The position numbers and the translations under genes were made by a program. Below, in pieces: positions 15,501 to 24,289 of a DNA stretch of 64,000 bases. A model generated the notes under the pieces. That model saw only the letters and a list, made by a program, of their open reading frames with translations, searched no databases and had not been told where the DNA came from. The DNA is from Mactra quadrangularis (Eukaryota > Mollusca > Bivalvia > Venerida > Mactridae), in assembly GCA_025267735.1 (NCBI GenBank), contig CM046294.1, positions 2,824,001-2,888,000 of the forward strand, written 5' to 3'. Position 1 is the first letter of the stretch. Every line of letters starts with the position of its first letter.

Positions 15501-18500
15501 TTTGGAAAAAGGTGGACAGGCGGACGGGCGGGTGATCGGTGTTGTTAACAATTGCGTTAAAGTTTTAAATTTAGCATATATATTTTTGCCATTTATTGTC
15601 AGATCTTGATGACACTTCATACAATGATAACATACCATGTGATAAACAGAATTGGAAAGTAACCACGACTCTACCTGGCTTTATTATGGATATTTCCCAT
15701 TGTAATTTTTGCATTATAGATTTTAAACCTGGCTTTAATGTGGTATTCACATTACATTTCTTGTTTTACTTTTGTTCCATATAACTGTTACTTATTTAAC
15801 AGAGTTTGACATGCTAGCTTTTATGGCAAAATGGTTTAGTTACCATTTTGAAGGTGGTTGGTTTTATCCTAGCTTGGACCATGGATTTTTATCATGTAAC
15901 GAATGGGCCCAAATCTGAAAAAACCCACTTGGTTTTGTGTAATTGAATCTTCAGAATGTTCCACTGACATTTACTCGCCATGAGATCTAGAAGGAATCTA
16001 TTAAGGAAGGAGTGTAAGAAGAGAAATTATACAGAACTTGTACTCTCTTGTCTTCAAGCTAGCTTATAAACATTGAGACAGTATTTATGTTGTATTATTA
16101 ATTAAATGTAAGATGTTTGACTTCAAATTCAGGGCTGATATGGCATTCACTACAATGTTATGACCAAATACTCGGCCATAATGAGAAAAACACGGACTTA
16201 ATGAAATACCTCGGCTTTTATGAGATTCAGGCCTTTTGATAGGTCCGATCCTCTAATTGCCGAGTTCTCTCATAAAGATCGTGTTTTTGCTTTCCGTAGA
16301 GAAAATGCCACCATTTTGAATGTTGGTACAATCTGATAAAAAAATTGTTAACTGTTCAGCCAAATAACTAGGCCATTATGAAAACATTTAATTATAGTTT
16401 GCTTTTCTCAACTGTCAAAACATAAATAATTTCATGGTGACTTTGTGTTCTTTATCTAGCGCTCATGATATTGAGATAGTGTGTAATCATTCACCATGAA
16501 ATTATTCAAACTTTGACAGTTGAGAAAAAATGGACTATACATGTATTAACATTTTATTCTAGGTTGGTGAGAATGGTGCAGGTAAAACCACATTATTAAA
16601 GATATTACTAGGTGAAAATTCACCAACAAAAGGTATACGACATGCTCATCGTAGTTTACGTATAGGTTACTTCTGTCAACATCATGTGGATCAGTTAGAA
16701 ATGAATTTAACTTCTATAGAATTACTAGCACAAAGATTTCCTGGTAAGTTTTAAAACTATACATAGTTTTTAGCTTGGTTATGAAATTGGTCGATTAAGT
16801 AGCAAGCATTCTATCTTGTTGATGGGTTTTTGTTTGCCAACTGAAATTTTTGATTGCCCAAAAGAAAAAGTGGTTGTCCCAGGCAACTGGACAATGTAAA
16901 AAATATTTGGGCTATAGTTTTTTTTGTGCCTCGGCCTTACATTAAAGGTTTGGTATGCAATATATTATTTCTGGTATCACTGAACGGATTTACTCTTGAT
17001 TACAGGATTATTGATTGAATGTCAAAATCCAAGTTCTATTACTCTAGTATGAATATAATTGAATTTTGGTCACTATATTTTTAGAAAAATCTTTGTTAAT
17101 AACTTATTGTTTTTCGATGTTATACAATTTCAAATTCTTCAACTTCTTGTCAAGCACTAAGTATAGGCTAGTGGGCAGTGCGTGGATCATTCTTGTTTAA
17201 AAAGTAATTTCCTGTGACTGTCTGTTTGACTACAGGGCTTACATCTGTGTGTATGCTTTCAATGTCTAGCACTTGTCCCATGATTGAATATGTGCTCAGC
17301 ATAATGCATGGGTGAAAGTTTACAGTATTAATTCTGATTTCAGTATTTTGAGAATATATTATTCTATGTAATTCTATATGATTTCTCTTTCAGCATTTTG
17401 AAAGTATGTTTTTTAGTATTTTACAAACTTTCAACTTTCACCAATGATAATGCAGTCCTGCATTTGAATCCTACTGGGTGCAGTGCTAATTTGTTTTTGG
17501 AAAATTTTATGTATGCGCCACTTTCAGCTGAATGAAATAAATAGCGTTGCCCTGATATACTGGTAAATTGCAATATGCAACTGTGGCAATACATACCGCC
17601 GTACAAATTTAACATACAGTATTTGGCGATATTTATTTTCATTGGAAAATTCTTCCCTTGGCTAAATGAAAATTGTGAAACATCTTTTTTCCATAGTTCA
17701 TTCAATCTAAGCTTAAGTTACAAAAATTTTAACTGAATGTTGGATTGGTTGTATGGAATTTGTGCAAAACATGTTCTTGAATCGAATACTTCGGGACAGG
17801 AAGTTGTGAAACTAGCATGGCGTTCAGGAGCTTGATTCCTAGGATGTTCTGCAGCAAAGGTGTTGGTTGTTTCCTTCAATCTTAACATCTTTTTATATGC
17901 AAAACATATATCACAGTCCTAAATGATGGTATAGATTCTTTCATAAGCTGCATGTAAGATTTGCAATGTTTCTGTTAACGAATATAAAAACCCACAATAT
18001 GCGGTGGTACATATTGCAATACAGTACTAGTGTATTGCAATACATTGCGATAAGTTTCTGGCTAATGGTGACAGCCCTAGAAATACATAACTGTATAATA
18101 ATCTCTGATATTACAGGTAGGACTATAGAGGAATACAGAGGAGTACTTGGTCAATATGGTGTAACTGGTGAACTTGCCACTAGACCTGTCTCTAGTCTAT
18201 CTGGAGGACAGAAAAGTCGTGTAGCCTTTGCTGTGATGAGTATGACCAAGTAAGTACTACAAGTTTTCATGATTTTTATTTGCTGGATCTTTCAAAGAAA
18301 AAATTCGACTGATAGTTTGGTAAAACATGGGCGGGCATCTGGTGTTGTTAACAGTTGCGTTAAAGTTTTCAATTTAGCATATATCTCTGCCATTTATTGC
18401 CAGATCTTTATGAAACTTCATACAATGATAACATACCATGTGATGAACATAATTAGAAAGTAACCACAACTCAATCTGGCTTTATTATGGATTATTTCCC

Positions 18501-20155
18501 TTTGTAATTTTTGCGTTTAAAGTTTTTAAATCCGGCTTTATTGTGGTTTCAACATAACATTTCTTTTTGCTTTATTAACTTTGATTTCTGAAATGAATGT
18601 TTTAAAGTTTCAGTTGCTATTTTATCAGTATTAATTTGTTTTGATATGAATGAATTGCTGTACATTTGGAATTAAATTACCATTCAATTAATTGAGTAAA
18701 AAAATCAAAATGAAAGAAAATAAATAGAATTGCAACAGATAAATTTTCCAGTAAATGGTTGGAGCCCTAGAATTAAATAATACTAGGTGCACATGTTCAC
18801 TACCACCAGACAATGTGCCATACAGGAGTAATACCCAGTGGTGCTTTTCACAAAAATATTTACAAAAAATCTTCGTAAGTCAAAAGCAAGAAACATTAAT
18901 AATACACTCATTATTTGGCTTATCAATTCTTAATGTTCTACAAATTGTGTAGAATTGTGTATACCTTTTGAATATCATATCATAGTTATGCTTATTATCA
19001 GTCTAACTTTAATGTGCTAATTATGTGAAACTGAGCACCCTGAATAAGTGAGCCGGCTGTCCACAAACTGCTCTTGTTGAAATAAAGAACTGTAATTCAT
19101 TTTTATTATTTTTACATTGTGTATATATTGTATTATGCCACTCCTTTTTATGATATATAATATAATGTTATATTTTCAGTCCTAATTTCTTTATACTTGA
19201 TGAACCTACAAATCATTTAGATATGGAAACAATAGAAGCTTTAGGACATGCTTTAAAAAAGTTTGGTGTAAGTACAAGTTTATATTAACATATAATAATG
19301 TCCCTGATGATATTTTTGCATTAATTTTAGTTCAGTTAATCTGTTTTTGAATAACAATTACTGTCTGATTTCAAGTTGGCTATTTTTTTATTGAAAATCG
19401 CCAGTCTTAGATGAGCTGGGTCAGCCTAAGAGACATATTCTTGATCTTTTCTAACGACGGACTTGGCCAAGTGGTTATGACATTGGACTGGTAATCATAG
19501 GAAAGCCAATTCTATGTTGGTTCCAATCCCATCCAATACCCACTCATTGGTTGCATGAGCCAAACCTTTATCTCACTAGATCAGTACTGAGAGACCAGTA
19601 AGTTGACTTGAAAATGATTTATAATCTAAGTAATAAACTAGTATAAAAGTATCATAAAAAATCTTTGCAGTTTGTTTTCACCATTATAAATAAAAAGCGG
19701 TGGCTGTGGCATAGTGGTTAGCATGTCTGACTTCAAATCTGGAGATCGCTAGTTCGAGCCCGGTCGTGGTAGGTCATACCCTATACATGAGTTGTCGGCC
19801 TTGTGGTAGGGTAAGTTAGTACTGGTGATAGAAAAGTGTTCAGGAAACCTATAGTAGGAAGAGCTGGCCATTGTATATATAACCTAAATATGTGTTGAAT
19901 AGGACTTTAAAAACCAATTAGACAAAAATAAAAAAATTATTAGTAAAAACATCATGTTTTTATAAGATTCTAAAATTTAATATTTGTATTGTTTTTCAGG
20001 GTGGTGTAATATTAGTTTCTCACGACGAAAGACTTATAAAAATGGTATGTGAAGAGTTATGGGTTGTTAGAGATAAAAAAGTGATATCTTTAGAAGGTGG
20101 CTTCAACGAATATAAGAAAATAGTTGAAGAAGAGCTGAAAGCCCAAGGATGTTGA
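596..20155 (+). CDS. ABCF3: ABCF3, ATP-binding cassette subfamily F member 3 (5' end missing)
   Basis: Soluble twin-ATPase ABC-F protein without membrane segments; the family acts with ribosomes and translation (known of family). I read 18 exons: 596-740, 1340-1478, 1980-2077, 2868-2990, 3945-4049, 4770-4928, 5463-5609, 6095-6151, 6582-6604, 7576-7631, 8453-8653, 13539-13615, 14231-14275, 15314-15443, 16563-16743, 18117-18249, 19180-19267, 20000-20155. They sum to 687 codons plus TGA with phase kept at every GT-AG junction, close to the ~710 residues usual for ABCF3 once the missing first exon is allowed for. Cassette 1 shows Walker A GRNGLGKTT, signature LSGGWRM, Walker B LLLLDEPTN and VSHDRS. 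Cassette 2 shows GENGAGKTT, LSGGQKS, FFILDEPTN and VSHDE. The linker ends in YRDHIQVFIDRFRYNANRA, typical of ABCF3. The split first codon is Gly. No frameshift or lost catalytic residue was seen. Confidence 0.96.
860..1018 (-). repeat. tRNA-like SINE, family D (minus copy)
   Basis: In reverse orientation this copy has a tRNA-like head (complement of CGTAACTGCTCAGCC and CCAATGATAACCAGTC) and the body with TACCCCGTT and AGTACTGG. It matches a second minus copy at 31539-31684 and plus copies near 19450 and 27203. It lies in an ABCF3 intron. Confidence 0.6.
2113..2402 (+). repeat. tRNA-Lys-like SINE, family A
   Basis: The head starts GCCCGGCTAGCTCAGTTGG (A box) with a B-box region GTGGGTTGGATTCCC, strongly resembling tRNA-Lys. 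It is followed by a conserved body (GGTCATGAAATTATTTCTAC, then CAGTTGTCAGTCACTGACGA) and a tail GTTAAACCCAACAAACAAAC. The same layout recurs at 13842, 14813, 23965, 31973 and in reverse at 55376, so this is a retroposon and not a functional tRNA gene. Confidence 0.9.
2505..2815 (+). repeat. Diverged SINE family A copy
   Basis: Same order of blocks as the copy at 2113 (AAGTCTACT, TTGGTCATGAAGTAATTTCTAC, CATTCTCCCTCC, GGGCAGTTGT, ACCTATACAATGTGTTGCTAC) but with many substitutions and an insertion, indicating an older insertion. Head promoter boxes are no longer intact. Confidence 0.75.
3030..3320. repeat. Pair of GGGTGAAAGTTT fold-back repeats
   Basis: Two adjacent copies (about 3033-3182 and 3188-3320) begin GGTGAAAGTTT, contain repeated CAGTATTTTGAAAGTAGG-like blocks and end with sequence resembling the reverse complement of the start (AACTTTCACCCATGCA type). 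A third copy lies at 17305-17455, and an end fragment near 21200. They behave like small MITEs inside ABCF3 introns. Confidence 0.55.
4300..4520 (+). repeat. Possible tRNA-derived repeat fragment
   Basis: Contains a B-box-like segment CCTGGGTTCCAACCCCAG followed by GGGCAGTGCTAATTT. A weaker B-box-like match with the same GGTGCAGTGCTAATTT continuation occurs near 17460-17495. The A box is weak, so this is a tentative SINE remnant within an ABCF3 intron. Confidence 0.35.
6582..6604 (+). other. ABCF3: ABCF3 23-bp microexon carrying Walker B of cassette 1
   Basis: Flanked by an acceptor (TTTCAG, ending 6581) and a donor (GTATGT from 6605), this exon encodes only PDLLLLD plus the first base of the catalytic Glu codon; the remaining two bases and PTN come from the exon at 7576. 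Phase is retained (1 + 22 nt). Being so short it would be missed by simple gene finders. Confidence 0.9.
6865..7318 (+). mobile_element. hAT-like MITE copy 1 (454 bp, 8-bp TSD)
   Basis: Starts TAGGGCTGTCACGATA and ends TATCGTAACTGCTCTA (imperfect terminal inverted repeats). It is flanked on both sides by the perfect 8-bp duplication GTACTAGT (6857-6864 and 7319-7326), the signature of hAT transposition. It has no transposase. It contains a 54-bp tandem duplication at 7023-7127. It is related to the element at 17542-18079. Confidence 0.85.
7023..7130 (+). repeat. 54-bp tandem duplication inside the hAT MITE
   Basis: Two nearly identical 54-bp units begin GAATCTAGCCTCTTTAAG at 7023 and 7077, differing at one position near the end of the second copy. 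The near identity implies a recent local duplication. Confidence 0.9.
7327..7490 (+). repeat. Old SINE family A fragment
   Basis: Shows weakened family A blocks (TTGGCTAGCTAGTTG, AGACTACTTATG, TTTAAGCCTCTCCAACACCAGTGAG, TTGGTTGACTGATTGC) but lacks a clean head and tail. Confidence 0.45.
8060..8315 (+). repeat. tRNA-like SINE, family B
   Basis: Head GTAGTGCAGTTGGTAGCGCA (A box) and GGCTTCGAATCCCACCC (B box), then CCATGAAAATAAATGAGAAG, CCACCTTGTGGAAG, GCTAGGTTAGGT and a tail of TAAATAAATAAACAAA. The body and tail differ from family A. Other copies are at 48303 and 61448 (+) and a head fragment at 52085 (-). Confidence 0.85.
8911..10078. mobile_element. Non-autonomous pogo/Tigger-like DNA transposon (1168 bp)
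   Basis: Terminal inverted repeats CAGTCAATTCGCATTATCTC and the complement of GATAACGAGAATTGACTG, flanked on each side by TA (8909-8910, 10079-10080). The CAGT-start, CTCG-rich ends and TA target site are typical of the pogo/Tigger branch of Tc1/mariner (family knowledge). Subterminal TCTCGAC motifs repeat at both ends. No transposase-like reading frame was recognised, so it is probably a deletion derivative. Confidence 0.75.
10079..12972 (+). repeat. 20-bp AT-rich satellite CCTTATATATACCTAATATA
   Basis: Long array of a 20-bp unit (22 bp where one extra TA step is present), split by the hAT-like element at 10699-11889 into a 620-bp left and a 1080-bp right block. Around 11900-12180 the order is irregular, with inserted blocks such as CACTATCCATATCATTACC. 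The array abuts the TA at the right end of the pogo-like element and lies wholly within the largest ABCF3 intron (8654-13538). Confidence 0.95.
10699..11889. mobile_element. Non-autonomous hAT-like element inside the satellite (1191 bp)
   Basis: Begins TAGGGCTCTACACCGGTATT and ends CTGACCGATATAGAGCCCTA, imperfect inverted termini with CGATA-rich subterminal sequence. Both flanks are CCTAATAT (10691-10698 and 11890-11897). An 8-bp duplication fits hAT, though the satellite itself contains this 8-mer, which weakens that line of evidence. No transposase frame is seen. Confidence 0.75.
13040..13330 (-). mobile_element. 3' end of a degenerate non-LTR retrotransposon
   Basis: On the minus strand 13320-13114 encodes 68 residues with ARRLKWYSHGHS and HGRPMKSWLECVKADLK, the pattern typical of the extreme C-terminus of LINE reverse transcriptase proteins (RLxWxGH...GRPxxxWxxxVxxDL). 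It is followed downstream by a short 3' UTR with an AATAAACC-like end. Only the tail remains, so this is a 5'-truncated dead copy. Confidence 0.65.
13356..13473 (+). repeat. 59-bp perfect tandem duplication
   Basis: Two copies of a 59-bp unit starting ACAACAAATATCAGTTGTAA at 13356 and 13415, apparently identical. They lie 65 bp upstream of the ABCF3 exon at 13539. The unit contains a small palindrome (AACAAATATCAGTTGT region). Confidence 0.9.
13842..14148 (+). repeat. SINE family A copy
   Basis: Head with ATGCTCAGTTGGTAGCAAGC and GATGGTTCGATTCCCGG; body and tail as in family A, ending GACGTTAAACCCGACAAACA. It ends about 80 bp before the ABCF3 exon at 14231. Confidence 0.88.
14322..14431. repeat. 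Short fold-back MITE
   Basis: Ends CCTGGGCCCCGTATTATCAA and the complement of TTGATAATATGCTGCCCTGG, with TCTTATGAT / ATCATAAGA further in. About 110 bp; no coding potential. Confidence 0.55.
14813..15121 (+). repeat. SINE family A copy
   Basis: GCCCGGCTAGCTCAATTGGT head, CGTGGTTTTGATTCTCGGGC B-box region, full body and tail ending in ACAAACAAACAAAC. It lies in the ABCF3 intron between the exons at 14231 and 15314. Confidence 0.9.
15478..15785 (+). repeat. Splice-donor-proximal repeat (family X), copy 1
   Basis: Starts ~35 nt after the ABCF3 donor at 15444 with TCAAAGAAAAAATTCGGCTT, then GTTGTTAACAATTGCGTTAAA, CTTCATACAATGATAACATA and GGCTTTATTATGGATATTTC. It is homologous to 18287-18560 and to 37497-37760 on the minus strand. 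No tRNA head, long TIR or ORF was recognised. Confidence 0.75.
16394..16540. repeat. Fold-back MITE TCTCAACTGTCAAA, copy 1
   Basis: Arms TATAGTTTGCTTTTCTCAAC...AATTTCATGGTGA and its inverted partner (TCACCATGAAATTATTC...TGACAGTTGAGAAAAAATGG) about 45 bp long around a ~55-bp centre. A second member is at 33785-34022. It ends about 23 bp before the ABCF3 exon at 16563. Confidence 0.8.
17305..17455. repeat. GGGTGAAAGTTT fold-back repeat, third copy
   Basis: Begins TGCATGGGTGAAAGTTTACA and ends AACTTTCACCAATGATAATG, with internal CAGTATTTTGAGAAT and CAGCATTTTGAAAGTATG blocks shared with the pair at 3030-3320. Confidence 0.55.
17542..18079 (-). mobile_element. hAT-like MITE copy 2 (538 bp)
   Basis: In reverse orientation relative to the element at 6865: its left end TAGCGTTGCCCTGATATACTG matches the complement of that element's right end, and it closes with GGTGACAGCCCTA. 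Flanks GAAATAAA (17534-17541) and GAAATACA (18080-18087) are a 7/8 target duplication. The right end is only 37 bp from the start of the ABCF3 exon at 18117, so it must have replaced or supplied part of the 3' splice region. Confidence 0.75.
18287..18560 (+). repeat. Splice-donor-proximal repeat (family X), copy 2
   Basis: Homology with the copy at 15478 begins about 37 nt after the ABCF3 donor at 18250 (TTTCAAAGAAAAAATTCGAC, GTTGTTAACAGTTGCGTTAAA, CTTCATACAATGATAACATA, GGCTTTATTATGGATTATTT). It is in the sense strand of the gene. Confidence 0.75.
18835..19045. repeat. GTGGTGCTTTTCAC MITE, degraded copy
   Basis: Left end GTGGTGCTTTTCACAAAAAT and the internal blocks CTTCGTAAGTCAAAAGCAAG, AATTGTGTAGAATTGTGTAT and CATATCATAGTTATGCTTA match the better preserved copy at 49844-50090. 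The right inverted end is missing or eroded. Confidence 0.7.
19450..19625 (+). repeat. SINE family D (plus copy)
   Basis: tRNA-like head CTTGGCCAAGTGGTTATGAC (A box), ACTGGTAATCATAGGAAAGC, TTGGTTCCAATCCCATCC (B box), then a body with GAGACCAGTAAG. It resembles a Ser/Leu-type tRNA head. Confidence 0.65.
19687..19915 (+). repeat. tRNA-like SINE, family C
   Basis: Head GTGGCATAGTGGTTAGCATG (A box) and GCTAGTTCGAGCCCGGTC (B box), followed by GGCCTTGTGGTAGGGTAAG and AACCTAAATATGTGTTGAATA. The body resembles that of family B, suggesting a shared tail with a different tRNA head. Confidence 0.7.
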
Positions 20156-20762
20156 TGATAACTTCAATTTAGGACAAGCTTTTTATTTATGTGTTAGATT
20201 TTAGTTGAATATAAAGCTTAGATCTTTTAAGAGCTGCAGGGATTTGGTCTTTGAAGATCTGCAAGCTTAGATCTTTTTAGAACAGCAAAGCTTAGTTCAT
20301 TTAAGATCTGCAGAGCTTTTGTCTTTCAAAAACTTAGAAGCTTTGATCTTTATACATCAGTAAAGTATTAGTCTTTGAAGATCAGCTAGCTTAGATCATT
20401 TTAGAACAACAAAGCTTTGGTCTTTATAAATCAGAAAAGCTTTAGTCTTTGAAGATCAGCAAAGCTTATATATTCTAAGAACAGCAAAACTTTGGGTTTT
20501 CTAACTCAGCAGTGCTAAACTTACTTAGAAATTATGACTACACATGTCAGTCCTGACAGAGAAATGTATGATATCTGGTATACTAAGTAAAGCTTTACTA
20601 CATCATACTTTATCTAGTATAGAGGCATGTTAGATAATACCGCACAATTTACATACTTGTTAACCATGGTTCAACTCTAACTGTTTTTTCTAGAGATACC
20701 TATGAAATCTCAAGTCAGTTATTTAGAGATTCTTCCTTAATATTTGGTATTCCTTCAATAAA
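20156..20762 (+). other. ABCF3: ABCF3 3' UTR with poly(A) signal
   Basis: Sequence after the stop TGA (20153-20155). AATAAA at 20757-20762 is the first good polyadenylation signal I see after the tandem-repeat block (20205-20515). The UTR end is inferred, not shown by transcript data. Confidence 0.5.
20205..20515 (+). repeat. Degenerate ~30-bp tandem repeat in the ABCF3 3' UTR
   Basis: About ten diverged units with a core like AAGCTTAGTCTTTGAAGATC / AGCAAAGCTTTGGTCTTT follow the stop codon by about 50 bp. HindIII-like AAGCTT and GATCTTT blocks alternate. Units differ by point changes and small indels, indicating an old array. Confidence 0.8.
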
Positions 20763-21360
20763 AATCTAAATATTGGATTCAGAACTGAAGTCGCGAATGT
20801 TAGTACACAATTCATGGAAACTCAAATTCACGTAAGAACAAGGCAATTTTTTAGGGATGTTGACAGAATCCCTAGCTAAAGATCATGGGGATTCCTTCCA
20901 AGTTTGTGGGGTTTACGGAATCCTGGGACACTGTCATTGTTGAACTGTGATTGTTAACTAGATTTTTAATGCATATAATGTTGGTAAGAAAAAACTTTTT
21001 TCTATGAAGCATAATGATTTTTCAACAGCAGTTAATATACACACACACACATTCACACGTTTATTCTAGTCTCTATACTGTTATCAGTGTAATTTTTAGA
21101 ACTGGTCCTGAAATTCGTGGGGCCCTTTTAAAAAAAAAATTCCTTTACAAAAGCCGTTAAAATCATGATATTCAGGTTATCAGGATTTTGAAAATTTAGG
21201 ACTTTCACCCATGCACTGTACTATTTTTAAATTTATTCAACCGTCTGTGGCGAATACATTAACTCTACTGATGTAAATACTCGATATTTGTTTGATAAAC
21301 CCTTTACATGAATATGGATATATTTTTATCAATGGTGAGCAGGAGTTCTGTAATGAGTAT
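20763..21360. other. Intergenic, few features
   Basis: No gene seen. It holds a short CA tract (about 21042-21052) and, near 21170-21215, a fragment ending GGACTTTCACCCATGCACTG related to the GGGTGAAAGTTT repeats. Confidence 0.5.
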
Positions 21361-21362
21361 TT

Positions 21363-23282
21363 ATACCCCCGCAAACGAAGTTTTCGGGGGTATACTGGAA
21401 TCACCCTGGTGGTTGGTTGGTTGGTTGGTTGGTTTGTTGGTTGGTTGGTTTGTTGGTTGGTTGGGTGGATATGTGGTCTGTCCCAAAAAATTAATACATT
21501 AGTAGTATGTTTATTTCTTAATGTATTTATATAGAAGCTGTTATATACCATGATTTAATGGTGTATACAAAACTCATGTAACTATGGAAACATATCTCAC
21601 TTGTTTAAAATATTTAATTGCGTTATATATTTTAAATCTAATTAGATAACTGTATAGTTTGCTTTTTTTCTCAATAGATTTTTTTCTTATCTTATTTTAT
21701 AGAATTTGCGTAGGCGTTTACAGTTGATGTTTATATGCATGTTATATCAATTCCAATTCAAAATGGCCGACTTGCGGCCATCTTGAATTCTTTTTAATTT
21801 AGTTTAATTACTGTATGCTTATTTCTAAATAGATTTTTTCTTAACTAATTTAGATAGAATTTTGCACAGGCGTTCACAGTTGATGTGTACATACACTTTA
21901 ACTCAATTCCAATTCAAAATGGCGGACTGGCTGTCATCCTTTTTTCAAAATTAATACAGTCTTATATTGACTTATTACCATACATATTTTGGAAAGAAAT
22001 TGCATACAAGGTCTCACTAATACAGTTGATCAGTATGACTATTCTTCATCAATTTATATTCAATATGGCTGACTGGCAGCCATCTTGAATTTTTATTTAA
22101 ATTACTGTATAGTACATGTATGTGTTGTTTTTTTTACTCAATTTTAGCCAAATGTCGCTCCAAAGTCTTAATTGATGTAGTTGACTCGTACATGGATTTA
22201 CTCTGGATACAAATTCATTATGGCTGACTGGCAGCCATTTGACTTTGTTTAAATTACTGTATAGTAAGCTTATTTCATTGCCAATTTCTTCTTGCTATTC
22301 CGCATTGTTTGCCATTTTGAGTTGCTGAAGTCTATTATGAACTGCTACTTTTATCAAATTCTTGTTTTTGAACTTTTTTTTTTGATGTATTGATATTTTA
22401 TCAAATTCATAATGGCTGATTGGCAGCCATTCTGAGTTTTTCTTTTTAAAAAGCAAATGATTTGATGATTTTTGTACAGACTTTGAGAAAGTAAGCAATT
22501 GTTTAAGTTGATGTGCTTGGCATTTTCTTAAGTGGAATTCAAAATGGCTGACTGGCAGCCATGTTGAATTTTCTAATATCTTGTACAGCAAACTTCTTTT
22601 TTTCTCACCTTATTTTGATAAAATTGTGCTGACAAATTCTTGTTGATGAAATTTTTATATGTATTTATTTTTTTATGTATTTCAATGGACCAACTAATAG
22701 CCATCTTGATTTTTTCTGTAATGTTGAGAAGAAAACATCTTATTTCGTTATAGCTACATGAGATTCTAGATATTATTTTAACTTTACTACTGTGAAAATA
22801 ATTATCGGTAATTTAAGCTTTCTTATGGGGTATTTGTAAAATTCTTGATACAAGATATTGTAAATACTAATTGTTTGATTTATATTGTGTACATTGTTGA
22901 CTACCATTTTTACAATTGCCTTATTTTTTACTTATTTATAAAAAAATTACAAACACATTCTACATTTTTCTCATCTGGTTACAACATACTCATGATGAGT
23001 TTAAATGTGATCACTCTTTGTCTGTTGTTCCACTTTACATTCATAATGACCAAATGGTGTTCATTTTCATGTAAAAAACTCTGTTCATTTTGCTTTTCAT
23101 AAATCTATAGTAAATTAAATTGTAATTTGCTGTTTATTTCCAATTTGATATTTGCATCCTATTCTTTTTATGGTTTTTATGCTTCTTACAACATTTACCC
23201 TTTTGGACTTCCACAATGTTGACTTGCTTTTATCTTGAAATGTTGCTGTTGCGGGGGTATTTTCGCCACTGGTGGCAGTTCT
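21363..23282. repeat. Complex element bounded by ATACCCCCGC / GCGGGGGTAT with periodic small palindromes
   Basis: Opens ATACCCCCGCAAACGAAGTT, has a local inverted GGGGGTATACTGGA and a (TTGG)n tract at 21410-21470, and closes near 23254 with GCGGGGGTATTTTCGCCACT. Between them a block close to AAAATGGCTGACTGGCAGCC ATCTTGAATT recurs at about 21772, 21912, 22066, 22218, 22410, 22540 and (weak) 22690, i.e. every 130-190 bp, followed each time by AAATTACTGTATAGTA-like sequence. No transposase or RT found. Confidence 0.6.
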
Positions 23283-23964
23283 AGTTATATTTGGGAACTA
23301 TTGAACAAGTATTGAGTATCTAAATCAGTAGGGTTAATGTACGTGTCACTGACAGCGTATTGAAATTGAACTACATGTATTTCTTTAGGACAAGCATGAA
23401 CATTGTGAAACACACCATTCAGTTCATGTTGTCCTCATGTTTTTTTAGGATTTTATAACTACTATAGGATTCTACATTGTTAAACATGAATCTCACTATG
23501 GTTAAGGTACATGTTATATTGTTAAAATTCATTCAGAACAACCTTGACGTTCATCTACCAAGATATACCTTGAATATCAATAGTATTAGGAATACAATGA
23601 AAAACAACAAGTTAAAAGTCCCAGCAAAATACTCACTAGCAAGTAGTTCTATTATTGTGTTATTATTAACAAGGAAGTGTAAAGTCAAAATTATCCAATA
23701 ATTTTCTGTTATTCCACTAATTAGCTACAAATCAACTTTCAAAAGTCTTACTCATAGCAAATGGCCAGGGATAATCTACATATACATTAAATCACTACCA
23801 ACTGTCATTTTTATGTTTAACACTTAATAATAACACTGTTACACGCTTTATCAAAACATTTCGTTACTACAATGTCTCACATGTCATATTTCTGTGTAGT
23901 ACAGACTATATTACCACAGAAACCAAATTTCATTAAATTTACATTTTCAACAGAATCCATGTTA

Positions 23965-24283
23965 GCCACTCGGCTAGCTCAGTTGGTAGCACGCAAGTCT
24001 ACTGATTGAGTGGTCGTGGATTTAATTCTCAGGCAGGGCATATTTTCATGGAGCTTGGTCATGAATTTGTTCCTACAGCCATTCTCCCTCCTACCAATGA
24101 TTTTTAATTATGTAGGGCAGTTGTCAGTCACTGACAAAAGTATGGGCTTAGTAGTTGGTTAACAGCTAAATCCAGAGTTTTAGCCTTTCCAGGAACAGTA
24201 AGTAGGTTGACCGACCGCCATTATATGACCTATACAATGTGTTGCTGTGGCGTTAAACCCAACAAAACAAACAAACAAACAAA
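23965..24283 (+). repeat. SINE family A copy
   Basis: CCACTCGGCTAGCTCAGTTG head, GTGGATTTAATTCTCAGGC B-box region, full body and a tail GTTAAACCCAACAAAACAAA continuing as (AAAC)n. Well preserved. Confidence 0.9.
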
Positions 24284-24289
24284 CAGAAT

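Noticed and set aside
15444..19179. Full-length introner elements defining whole introns
   Set aside because: Only the donor-side parts of the three introns are similar; the acceptor-side halves differ, so a complete introner cannot be claimed from this window.
21237..21551. Open frames with repeated Trp/Gly or Asn/Gln/Thr/Pro
   Set aside because: They are translations of the (TTGG)n tract.
22295..22591. 98-residue minus-strand protein
   Set aside because: It is a translation across the palindromic repeats of the 21.4-23.3 kb element.
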